DNA from: Dunaliella salina | Taxonomy: Eukaryota > Chlorophyta > Chlorophyceae > Chlamydomonadales > Dunaliellaceae | Assembly (NCBI GenBank): GCA_002284615.2 | Contig: MU070556.1 | Span: forward strand, 17,122 to 31,911 | Direction of reading: 5' to 3' | DNA length: 14,790 nucleotides | In this document: positions 1 through 14,790 of the stretch, piece after piece | Layout: each line of letters opens with the position of its first letter | Numbering within the stretch: the stretch's first letter is position 1 | Notes under the pieces: generated by a model | The model's database searches: none | What the model was told of the DNA's origin: nothing | Seen by the model: the letters and a program-made list of their open reading frames with translations, nothing else | Position numbers and translations under genes: made by a program

Positions 1-227
1 TAGCTTGTCGTGAGCCGGATGGTCTGCTTATGGACAGAGAATACAAAAGATGCCTGATCCCTGTTTTCAACGCCCTGTCTTGAGCAGGCAAAATTGGAGT
101 ATTGCTGGAATAAGCTTTTATTGAAAGGAAGCATGGATGGCAAAGATTCAATGCATGCACTATGCAGCATGGTCTATGCTGAATCTTGTCTCGATCAAAT
201 TTTGTCCTTCTGGCATCCTTTCTGCAG

Positions 228-6875
<6,648 letters not shown>

Positions 6876-7065
6876 GTGAGGCCAGCATTGCCCCTGTCTT
6901 GCATATTCTGCGACAAATTGATGTCTACCTTTTTTGTTTCATTACCACGCCTGGGACTTATCAGAACAAAGCTTGACACTTGATAGAGCAAAATCTTGTT
7001 TCTACTGGAAGCTGCCTCTCGGATGACAAACCGCTTTAAATTGTGTTATTCATGGTGACGTGCAG

Positions 7066-7102
7066 CTCCCTGTTCCAACAAAATTTGGATGCAGAAATGA
7101 AG
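7066..7102 (+). CDS. Possible exon L (phase conflict with exon K)
   Basis: Flanked by acceptor ggtgacgtgcag and a good donor ATGAAG|GTGAGC. The frame entering in phase 2 reads SLFQQNLDAEMK, coiled-coil-like, but exon K leaves in phase 0. Entering in phase 0 gives LPVPTKFGCRNE with phase 1 out. Either an exon between K and L is missed, or L is used in another isoform or not at all. Confidence 0.35.
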
Positions 7103-7288
7103 GTGAGCAAAGACTTAGCGGCTTATAAGATATGTACTTTGTCCAAAACTTCACATCATGGTGATGGTGAGCCAATATTCATCCTGGGAAATCCAAACCT
7201 TGGCCTACTTTTGAGCAGAAGAGGAATGTCCTACCTGCTTTAGTTTGTGTACTTACTACTTTTCTTTTTTGTACTTTTATTTGCTAAG

Positions 7289-7294
7289 GGTCAG
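7289..7294 (+). CDS. Possible 6-nt micro-exon GGTCAG
   Basis: A very pyrimidine-rich tract (ttttctttttt, then acttttatttgctaag) directly precedes GGTCAG, which is followed by a perfect consensus donor GTGAGT. This would add Gly-Gln in phase 0 without changing the frame. Splice signals are strong on both sides but a 6-nt exon is rare, so transcript data are needed. Confidence 0.3.
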
Positions 7295-7354
7295 GTGAGT
7301 ATGCCAATTTACAGAGCTTTTGGCTGCTTCCAGTTACCTTACCTACCTGTGCAG

Positions 7355-7402
7355 GACCACTCACTTGGATCTGAATCAGGCAATCGCAGCAAATGTACAT
7401 AA
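7355..7402 (+). CDS. Possible terminal exon N
   Basis: A strong acceptor (ccttacctacctgtgcag) is followed in phase 0 by 15 codons and a TAA at 7400-7402 (DHSLGSESGNRSKCT). Exon K plus the micro-exon would feed into this frame. The phase-2 frame instead reads a helix-like TTHLDLNQAIAANVHKQFV to a TAG at 7425-7427, but none of the visible upstream exons reaches it in that phase. One of these is the likely end of the gene. Confidence 0.35.
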   Translation, partial: DHSLGSESGNRSKCT

Positions 7403-7427
7403 ACAGTTTGTACCTGGGGATGCCTAG

Positions 7428-8177
7428 GGTGCAGGGCCAGAAGGCAGGCAATATCCCTGCAAGTGTGAGGTCCTCACAGCTGCCATCCGGCTCGGCTTAC
7501 CAGCTGCAATGATTCATATAATTGTTAGGAGCATAATTATGGGGTTCAGGGCTGGAAGACGGGCTTGATTCAGAATGTTGTCCAATTTTGGAAAGAAGAG
7601 TTGACAAGCAAACCTTGCAGAGCTTTCCCTGCAATCTTTGATAGCTTGACAAACTTCCACACAGTCAAACACCTACAGCTGTTTTCAAAAGCGGCTTTCC
7701 ATGTCACAGTGAGTGTGCTGTGACAAGAGTGTGCTGCAAGGTAGTTGAGTTAATAGGACATAAGCATTTATTTTTGTGGCACAGTTGAGACTGTGTTGAG
7801 AGAACCCCTCAATTCCTGGGGAACTCGTGACTGGTAACATCATCTATTATCATCTGTGTGTGAGCTTAGTTAAGCCCACTGTTAAAGAAGCCCATGTGTG
7901 AGTGAACTCACCCAGCAGTTGGAGGAGTGCCCTGCCACTTAGGTGTATAAAGACAGTGGCCATGCATGCAGCACGCTCAGTCTAGCCAAGTTGCTAAGAT
8001 CATTGCTCTGGCCCAAGTAAAGAGGCAGGTCGGATCTCTAGAATCTGCTCTAAATTTGTCTGTAAGCTGAAGCTCCAGCCAAACCTGCTTGTTGCTGCAT
8101 GCCACCACAGCAACACCAAATCTTTCTGGTCATGCAAGAGGCTACCCCAAAAAAGTAGTGGAACACACGCCCAAAAA
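7428..8177. other. Gene-free stretch after the coiled-coil gene
   Basis: No coding-like frame is seen. It holds a perfect 8-bp stem (TGTCACAG at 7702-7709 with CTGTGACA at 7718-7725) and a TATA-like TATAAAG at 7946-7952 followed by GCATGCATGC-type sequence. I cannot link the TATA-like site to any transcript. Confidence 0.5.
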
Positions 8178-8831
8178 CTGGACCCCCCTAACCCACCCAC
8201 CCACCCCAGAAACCCCCATGCAGTAACCCTACGCGGACAAAAGGGAATCAATCTGCTCCTTTTTGAAATAGATATCCATCTGCATACTCACCATACTGGA
8301 AAAGTGAGTTGCAGTAGCGTTATGGACAAAAACTGGGCAGCGGACGCCCATGCATACCTGCCCTACCAGGCTCCCACAACTGGCTTGCAAGTCCACTAAC
8401 TGCCCTCCTGACTTCACCATGCATAATCACATCATAAATTGTCACTATCCTGGGAGTTCGAAGTGGTTTGCCGCATGCTCACCACTACACCCCCTGCTGC
8501 CCACACTCTTGCGCGCATGGCACTGTCTCCCAGCCATGCACACAGACCTCCCTTTTACCCAATTTACTTAAATAGGGTGCCAATAGACAGTTCTTTTGAG
8601 CTCAGGAATCTAATGGTACCTTTAGAATTCTGCAAGAGTGGCCCAGAAAAATTCTTGAGGGGGTGTCCAAAAACCTGCACCCCCCCTCGACCACCCCACT
8701 CACACCCCCCCTCCTCGGATCGGACCCATACATACACGAATCGATTGCCCTTGATCCCAGGATTCTGAACACATAATTCTTAATTGGATTGACACCTGTG
8801 TTACAAAAGTTATGCTCCTTGCAGCCTCCTG
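8178..8831. repeat. Dispersed ~650-bp repeat, copy 1
   Basis: Aligned by eye, this stretch matches 9337-9984 in the same orientation. Shared landmarks in order are ctggacccccc, accaatctgctcc-like text, catctgcNtactca, ttcaccatgca, attgtcacta, gcgcatggca, ccttttacccaatt, gtgccaatNNacagttct, tttagaatt, and gcctcctg at the end. Each copy has two C-rich tracts about 500 bp apart. No ORF is preserved between the copies, so it looks like a non-autonomous element or an old segmental repeat. Confidence 0.8.
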
Positions 8832-9336
8832 GGTCATGGGATGTTAAGACGGAGTTCTGGCTGTGTCACTGTCTCAGCCTGGCACCTACCTCCAGCCGGA
8901 AAATAGCTTTCATACAAGCTAAAAGCATCTCCCTAAAAACCTGAGCCACCCCTCCCTCCTAGACAGGGCATACATAAGGACCATGCGAAATGAGTCTTCT
9001 CATGATGTTATCAACTTGCTGTGCTTGCCTTATTCCCATTTTTGCATCACTTTTGCCCATCTACATGAGGATTAAAAAACTTATCCTCTTTGCGCCTTTC
9101 AACCAACTTTCTTTCCCTCCCACATTTCTCCAACCTGACGAGCCGATTATAATTTCAATTTAGGCCTTGGCCTGTTATAACAGGCCTGATAGCAAGTAGC
9201 AATCTTTTATGAAAAGGCCAAGAAGGGGCTTACACTGGCCTAAGATTTTGCTCCTGGCTAAATCTACAGGGTACAAAAATTTAACCTTGCAACATGGGGT
9301 TTAAAAATCCTGTCAGAATGCGCATGTAAATTTGGG
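8832..9336. other. Spacer between the two repeat copies
   Basis: I see no gene. It contains a perfect 18-bp palindrome, GGCCTGTTATAACAGGCC, at 9169-9186, and AT-rich, pyrimidine-rich text around 9050-9130. No similarity to the repeat copies on either side was noticed. Confidence 0.5.
9169..9186. repeat. Perfect 18-bp palindrome
   Basis: GGCCTGTTATAACAGGCC reads the same on both strands, with TTATAA in the middle. It could be a protein-binding site or a small hairpin, or chance; nothing around it decides. Confidence 0.7.
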
Positions 9337-9984
9337 CTGGACCCCCCGGACCCACCCACCACCCCCAACACCCCCCTTCCAGTGGCTTATTCTGGACAGT
9401 AAGGATACCAATCTGCTCCCATTTCAATCCTGCACCCATCTGCGTACTCAGCGCAAAGGAAAAAACGTTCCCAGAAGAGTTATGAGCAAGTTCTAGCAAC
9501 GGAAGCTGATGTATACCTACCCTTCCAAGCACTCACAATTGGCTGGCAGTTACACAAACTGCCCGTTTCACTTCACCATGCAGTAACACATTGTACATTG
9601 TCACTAACCTGGGAAATTGGGATCGTTTGCTGCACTTTCGCCTCTACACACCCCACGGCCTCCACCCTTGTGCGCATGGCATTGACTCCCAGCCGTGCAC
9701 ATAACCCCTAACCCTTTTACCCAATTAGCACTGTAGGTGTGCCAATCAACAGTTCTTGAGCTCAAAAGTCATGTTGTATTTAGAATTATATGGAAGTGTC
9801 TCAGAAAGTTCTGGAGGGGAGGTCCCAAAAAGTCAAGACCCCACAGAACCACTCACCCACCCCCTACCCCCTCCGATTGGACTCAAATATATGCTAATAG
9901 ATACCTCTTGAGCTCAGAACTTTGAACATATTCTTAAAGGGATCACACGTGCCGTCCAAAAAATATGCTTTCTGGAGCCTCCTG
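9337..9984. repeat. Dispersed ~650-bp repeat, copy 2
   Basis: Second, diverged copy of the repeat at 8178-8831, in direct orientation about 1.16 kb downstream. The spacing between landmarks stays nearly constant from start to end (offset about 1159 falling to about 1153), so the copies are collinear with only small indels. The true outer ends cannot be fixed from two copies. Confidence 0.8.
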
Positions 9985-11781
9985 CTTGTAAGATTGGATC
10001 CTTTAAGCTAACATGGCTGCACCAGTATGCTGACCATTTGGTGGCATGTTATCTATTATGGATTTAAATTTGCCAGAAATCCAGGCTGTAGCTGAAGCAG
10101 AACGCATGAGCGTGACTGGGGAAGGCGGATACGAACCCACAATTTTGTTTGCCTTTCCACTGAAGGACATCCCCGGCAGTTCAAGTATTGAAAGGCACAA
10201 TCTGCCTGTAGGAATATCTGATCCCCAGACAACGAGTCCATTTAGGCAAGTCCTCACGCCACGACAGGTGTGTTCAACATATTCTATGTTTAATGCAACA
10301 TACACTGCTACACAAGAGTCCTTGATCTTGATGTGGCCTGATTTGCATGTATAGGTTCCAAAGCCAGGTCTGCTGTTAACCTTTCAGATCCCCATTAGCC
10401 TCTTCTGTCTCTGATTTTGTGGTGGAGAAGAATCACGGCTCTTCTGAGCCAATGTGTCTCCTTGATCGATGTGGGGAGAATTCCCCTGGCTACAAAGTAT
10501 TTTCCTTTCCTTCTTCTTCTTAAGAGAATCCCCCCCCCCCCCCCCCCCCNCCATTCCCCATGGGGGACCTTGAGTCCTATACTTTGTAAGGCTGTCATGA
10601 ACAGTATGCCTTGATAAGCACAGCCAGAAGGTTGACGTCAAACCAGAAGTTGGTACGGTCAGGTGAGGAAGTTCCAAGGATGTCAGGAATTGTCCGGATA
10701 ATATACAAATCCGTCCTTGTCACAGCCCTATGGGATTCAATATGAAATCATGATCCAAGAAACATTAGTTTAATCCATCAGTGTGGGCTGCTGCCAAGAA
10801 AAGCTTCGTGTCAGCCCAGGCCTCCTCCTGGGGGTCCTGCCAGCTGAAACTTTCATACAAGAGACCGATGTTCCTTAATTGTCTCAAGCAGACCTCCACA
10901 CTCATCTCCTCTTATTTGCAGGTGACGCGAAAACAAAGCCCAGGAGCGGCCAGCAGCTTAACAAAAAAATTCAGAGCTAAATGACTCCGAGGCCCAAGTA
11001 AGTTAGCAACAGCCTGGAATGAAGGAGCAGCATCATTGCTTGGAAGACTGATTTGAGTTGTGAGATGGTGCACAAAGCGGAACCCTCCTTGTGCCTTCTC
11101 TTGGATCCAAGGATCCAGTATGCCTATGTGTGCACATCCTCTTTGCATACAGAATACTGGTGCAGACTGCTCACTTGCAACAGAAGAGTGAAAATCAAGT
11201 ACCATTACATGAAGCATGAACAAGGAGGAACATGCATGCGCATGAATGCACTAAAACAGCATAACAGAACGCGATAGATCCTAGAAGAGCTGTGTATGTT
11301 AAAAGTTCGTGCCTGCAATTCAACTTGAGTAGCACTTCTTGCCTGCGAGATGGCATTTCTGCTTGATGACAATTTTAGAATGAATTTTCTCGCACCTGTT
11401 TGGCTTTCCATCATTTGGACAATTTGGATTTCTATAATCTGGACGATTTTTTCTTACCATTCTATGTTGACAATCATACTATCATTATCATGCCATGATC
11501 AAACATTTTGATGTTTTCTTTCCTAGGTACTGTTTGTTCCTTTCTGGTTCAAAGTCGGCCTTTATATCATCATAATCATGACATGATTAACAAATCATGC
11601 TCGACAAGCGCAGGGGGAACAGCAAATACAAGCACTTACAGCTACACAAGTAAATTAAAACTTGCGGAGGATGTCCAATTATCAAATCACTGTTCACTCA
11701 AAACTCAGTAATGCTTTCTGGCATATGAAAGCTGTAACCCTCAAAAAGCTGACCAACGTCATCAAATACCGTAAAAAATCC
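9985..11781. other. Gene-free stretch of about 1.8 kb
   Basis: Several ORFs of 60-103 codons lie on both strands here, but none has a composition or splice context that sets it apart from chance. A C homopolymer with an N lies at 10530-10552. No RNA gene is recognised; a tRNA-like GGTTCGTATCC on the minus strand near 10130 does not fold into a tRNA. Confidence 0.45.
10530..10552. repeat. C homopolymer containing an ambiguous base
   Basis: Twenty C's (10530-10549) are followed by N at 10550 and two more C's. This is the only unresolved base in the window and marks a tract whose length the assembly could not settle. Any ORF crossing it is unreliable. Confidence 0.95.
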
Positions 11782-11952
11782 TGACCATTACGCACCCTTA
11801 CTTTTTTTCTGAATTGAATAATTGCATTGCGCACCCCCATTACGCACCCAAATTTTCTGAACAACCCCAAAAATTCACCTAATTCATACCTCAACACCAA
11901 TTTTTGTGCATTACGCAGAGCTTGAAAAAAGATAAACATTGCGTAATGGTCA
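11782..11952. mobile_element. MITE-like element with 13-bp perfect inverted ends and CATTACGCACCC iterations
   Basis: The ends are TGACCATTACGCA (11782-11794) and TGCGTAATGGTCA (11940-11952), perfectly inverted. Inside, the motif CATTACGCACCC recurs in direct orientation at 11786, 11825 (one mismatch) and 11838, and a shorter form, CATTACGCA, at 11909. The 171-bp interior is AT-rich and has no gene. I could not find a clear target-site duplication, so a hairpin-forming non-coding region is the alternative. Confidence 0.5.
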
Positions 11953-12523
11953 ACATGCTGTACCAAACAGACACCCTATATAATGGCAGGCATGCCAGAC
12001 GCTTCAGAGGCTGTCCTGAGCCTGCTCTTCGCTTCAGTGTGATGCACCTGATAGACGCTTCTCAGGTGCACCAATTTGCACATGTACAGAATGAATAGAA
12101 AAAGGGTGGGCAAAAGAGGATCGAAGAGCTTTCTTGGGGCTCTTTAGCCTTCTGTGAAGCCTCCTTTGCTGGCTTCTTGACCCTTTCTAAACAAACTCGA
12201 ATTATCACCATCAAGCACTCAGCATTTGTGATGAAGCAATTAGCAAAGAAAACTTAAGACCCATTCGGATAAATCCATCTTGACTATGGATGCATGCAAT
12301 ACAGAAAGGCTATGCCCATGCTCCCTGGAGACATTCCACGTTGTGTGGTGTGGTGTGGTATGGTGTCTTGTATAACATTCCACATTGACTGTTCCATCTA
12401 GAGAGCCACCAGATACACAGCTCAGCCGTCCTGATGGCATTATAGCTCTGGCCCTTGAAGACAAACTCCGTCCACCACCAAAGAGACATGAACCCCAGAG
12501 GCAGGTATTTACCTCATTGAGCT
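11953..12523. other. Gene-free stretch beside the putative primer-binding site
   Basis: On the minus strand this would be the inside of an LTR element starting at the primer-binding site. A minus-strand ORF (12240-12554) spans part of it but overlaps the primer-binding site and shows no gag, protease, integrase or reverse-transcriptase motif. A short GTGTGGTGTGGTGTGG-like run lies at about 12340-12360. Confidence 0.45.
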
Positions 12524-12543
12524 GAAACCCTGCTCTGATACCA
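12524..12543 (-). promoter_or_regulatory. Primer-binding site complementary to initiator Met-tRNA
   Basis: Read on the minus strand, TGGTATCAGAGC (12543-12532) is the standard primer-binding site of many Ty1/copia-type and small plant and algal LTR elements, complementary to the 3' end of initiator Met-tRNA including CCA. The match continues with two mismatches into GGTTTC, about 18 of 20 positions compared with the plant-type tRNA as I recall it. This makes a chance match unlikely. Confidence 0.65.
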
Positions 12544-12547
12544 AGTT

Positions 12548-12664
12548 TGAACAAACTCTCTTTGCTTCACAAAATCAACACAAACACACCACTGAGATCT
12601 CAGTAGGCTCTAGAGCCTACGCACAAGAATTCCTCAGGCAGACATCACAGTAACGGAGTCACAT
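12548..12664 (-). mobile_element. Possible small LTR (solo LTR or TRIM remnant), minus strand
   Basis: Just upstream (on the minus strand) of the primer-binding site lies a stretch of about 117 bp that would begin TGTGACTCC and end TTGTTCA, preceded by a purine-rich AAATGGGGGGTAA that resembles a polypurine tract. It contains two abutting perfect palindromes. A second LTR copy was not found in the window, so the borders are only a guess. No reverse transcriptase or integrase is visible nearby. Confidence 0.35.
12591..12620. repeat. Two abutting perfect palindromes (14 bp and 18 bp)
   Basis: ACTGAGATCTCAGT (12591-12604) and GTAGGCTCTAGAGCCTAC (12603-12620) are each perfect and share the bases GT. 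They lie within the possible LTR and could form two neighbouring hairpins in RNA or DNA. Confidence 0.85.
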
Positions 12665-13655
12665 TACCCCCCATTTTAAATTGGAATGAAATGTTTGCAA
12701 CCCATACACAATTGATCCCCTTTGCAAACTTGGCTGAACCAAAGACAAGCCCCCCGGACTACAACCAAGCTCTACTATCATGCTGTCAAGTCTTTAACAA
12801 AAAGTTATCGGCACCAAACGTGCCATACAATTATGTGGAAGGTACAGGATGGGTTGCTTACTGGAGAGCAAGGCGCATTGGACGGATGTCCAACAATCCG
12901 CCGGACTAACGTTAGCTTGGCTGCTGATGGCTTATCTCAGTTGGTGGGACCCGCTGTCAGTGTCAGTGCTGACTAACGAGCCTTTCCTTCATGCATGCTG
13001 TTTGCTGTTCAGCTTCGGCTTTTATTTCTAATTTAAAAGAAAGCCATAAACGGAAGTTTTGGACACCAATGGTCCAATGGTTTGGTTGGAAAAACATTGC
13101 AACCAAACAAATCCTTTTTGCGTATACCTGAAAACACTTCCGACACGTTTGCAGACCAGCAGGACTCATACCTGTCGGCAAACAAAGAATCTGCCTAGAG
13201 AACTAAATGCAAAATTTAAATGTTTGAATCAAGTATGGTGATGGAAAATGTGACCTGGCCCCAAACCAGCAAGATTACAAAGACTCTTGGTCGCACCCCG
13301 TCAGTGTAGGCCTGCTTATGGCAGTGCTTTTTGATGCCCCAAACAAGGATTAATGAGCATAAGCACCTTTTCTGCCATTGGCCAGTGCATTCACTTCATT
13401 CTCATTAAATGAGAAAAATGTTGATTATCAAGATTCATGTTGGTGTCATTTGTGGGCACAGACTTGATGCAGACTTGACACCGCACAGCCTTGACACAAT
13501 CTTTCACAACAAGCACAATTCACATCCGCAGTTCACGCTCTTTCATGCAAGCATGTGGGTCTCCTTAATTTCTTCTGACAAGGAGCACGGGAAGAGAAAG
13601 GGATGTGTTCAGTATAGCATTAGTGTGGTGGTAGTGCCTTGGGTGGTGTTCGTGT
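12665..13655. other. Gene-free stretch of about 1 kb
   Basis: No exon chain is visible. Small hairpins occur at 13080-13108 (GTTTGGTTG with CAACCAAAC, 11-nt loop) and 13399-13415 (TTCTCATT with AATGAGAA, 1-nt loop). A 128-codon plus-strand ORF (13409-13795) begins within the second hairpin; its sequence resembles no family I know and its length is near what chance allows. Confidence 0.4.
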
Positions 13656-13954
13656 CACGCCGCTTGACAAATATTGTCAGCCTGAATGTGTGCTTTGATT
13701 ATAGGAGGAGAGTGATAGTAGTCTCTTTGCGGGGCCAAACGACGCATGTTGGTGTCAGTGAGCGCAGGAGCAGACTCGGCGTCGCATTTGTGTAAAGGCT
13801 GCCTTGGTCGCTTTTGCTCTTTCTGAGGCACATGTGTGAAAGCTCCAGGTACACTCCAATGCTTTGGCATGCAGTTTACCAATGACCGACGTGAGCGCCA
13901 CGCCGCTCGACGAAAAATCTGCAAATGCGTGCTTTGATTGCATGATGGGAGGAA
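13656..13954. repeat. Imperfect direct repeat pair (~55 bp units, ~240 bp apart)
   Basis: CACGCCGCTTGACAAA..GTGTGCTTTGATT..AGGAGGA at 13656-13709 corresponds to CACGCCGCTCGACGAA..GCGTGCTTTGATT..GGGAGGA at 13899-13954. A third fragment (CGACAAATACGCCGCTT) lies near 14183. This is probably an old local duplication. Confidence 0.6.
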
Positions 13955-14380
13955 GGAAACTGAGGTAATAAAAAGTAAAAACTGAGAGTGCGTATGCATT
14001 CGTTTCACAAAGAGCACAACGACGACAACATCTGTCGCGAAAAATTTTGCGCAGAACTTTCCGCGAATGATAAAGTCGTGTGAGAGTACTGAAGCACGTT
14101 AGCGTATGTTGTTGGGCACAACCTTCTCTCGAGTGTGGTAAACCACAAATTCCAGCCCGGCCTGTACAGGGAACGCACAGCTCGACAAATACGCCGCTTG
14201 GTTGGACCGTAGCCACAGCAAGCAAGCCTTCCTGGCACAAAGTAGGTGCTCCTTCTGCATTGGTTCACCAATGTTGGTGCAGGCAGAGGGCGATGTCGCA
14301 GTGCTGGCGTATGGCACTGATGCATGAACACACACACACATGAATGCTCGCATGCACATATTCAGAACTTCACATGGCTA
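13955..14380. other. Gene-free stretch before the 175-bp duplication
   Basis: The minus-strand ORF of 161 codons (13755-14240) covers much of it, but it is Cys/Ser-rich, has no recognised domain and is within the length expected by chance over a window of this size. A short (CA)n run lies at about 14329-14340. Confidence 0.4.
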
Positions 14381-14730
14381 GGGGCTTCCTTCCAGCATCT
14401 TTTGTGGACCCATGGAAGTTTCCTGAAGAAGTCCGCGCGGTCTCTTGCAAGTGCATGCGAATTCGCCCATGCTCATGCATTCATGTACCAAAGCCAAGGG
14501 CTCCCTTTTGGGAAAGAGCTTCCATTCCATCATCTTCTCCTGGGCCTATTTCATGGGGGCTTCCTTCCAGCATCTTTTGTGGACCCATGGAAGTTTCCTG
14601 AAGAAGTCCGCGCGGTCTCTTGCAAGTGCATGCGAATTCGCCCATGCTCATGCATTCATGTACCAAAGCCAAGGGCTCCCTTTTGGGAAAGAGCTTCCAT
14701 TCCATCATCTTCTCCTGGGCCTATTTCATG
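14381..14730. repeat. Perfect 175-bp tandem duplication
   Basis: The unit 14381-14555 is repeated at 14556-14730 with no difference seen. Because 175 is not a multiple of three, any reading frame shifts between copies; the plus-strand frame GFLPASFVDPWKFPEEV appears once in each of two different frames. Complete identity points to a very recent duplication or to an assembly artefact at the end of the sequence. Confidence 0.93.

Positions 14731-14732
<2 letters not shown>

Positions 14733-14790
<58 letters not shown>
14733..14790. repeat. (CA)n microsatellite reaching the window edge
   Basis: An uninterrupted CA run of at least 29 copies starts directly after the second copy of the 175-bp duplication and continues past the end of the window. 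Confidence 0.95.

Noticed and set aside
1..227. An upstream exon or start codon for the coiled-coil gene
   Set aside because: No frame with both a plausible donor and coding-like composition was found; GAGCAG|GCAAAA near position 90 could be a GC donor but its exon cannot be defined.
10110..10140. GGTTCGTATCC on the minus strand as a tRNA T-arm
   Set aside because: The arms do not pair as a T-stem, no acceptor or anticodon stem is found, and the B-box consensus is not fully met.
13755..14240. 161-codon minus-strand ORF
   Set aside because: Cys/Ser-rich, no domain or splice context, and overlapping ORFs of similar quality in other frames; length is near chance expectation.
14324..14731. 135-codon plus-strand ORF over the 175-bp duplication
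   Set aside because: It exists only because the duplicated unit is open in more than one frame; the same peptide appears in two different frames.

Overview
The window looks like nuclear DNA of a eukaryote, most likely a green alga of the Volvox/Dunaliella kind, though the species cannot be fixed from sequence alone. No long ORF, operon or bacterial ribosome-binding site is seen. There is one spliced gene made of short exons, with splice donors such as GTGAGG, GTGCGT and GTATGT and acceptors ending in tgcag. Long (CA)n microsatellites, C-rich tracts, foldback elements, diverged repeats and one N beside a C homopolymer point to a draft assembly.

Positions 1-7.4 kb (plus strand) hold the only gene I can support. 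Ten exons (228-389, 1545-1617, 2172-2244, 2432-2681, 3089-3406, 3981-4205, 4640-4723, 5106-5297, 6022-6131, 6806-6875) have open frames, and every intron phase matches from one exon to the next (0,1,2,0,0,0,0,0,2). Together they give about 519 codons of a protein that is helical at its N-terminal part, has a long Ala/Glu/Gln-rich coiled coil in the middle, and is helical to basic at the C-terminal part. The family is not recognised. The gene enters the window already in progress, with no convincing start exon. Its 3' end is unresolved: three small exon-like pieces lie at 7066-7102, 7289-7294 and 7355-7402. The intron at 3407 appears to be of the rare GC-AG type.

The first intron carries a 563-bp composite foldback element (495-1057). 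It has two 85-92 bp palindromes at its ends, a purine-rich array of 37-bp repeats inside, and a 5-bp direct repeat TTTGG on both sides. A 29-bp tandem duplication lies just beyond it.

Positions 7.4-14.8 kb show no gene I can support. They hold two diverged direct copies of a ~650-bp repeat (about 8178-8831 and 9337-9984), a 171-bp MITE-like element with 13-bp perfect inverted ends (11782-11952), a minus-strand primer-binding site complementary to initiator Met-tRNA next to a palindrome-rich possible LTR (about 12524-12664), an imperfect duplication near 13.7-13.95 kb, and a perfect 175-bp tandem duplication that runs into a (CA)n tract at the window edge.
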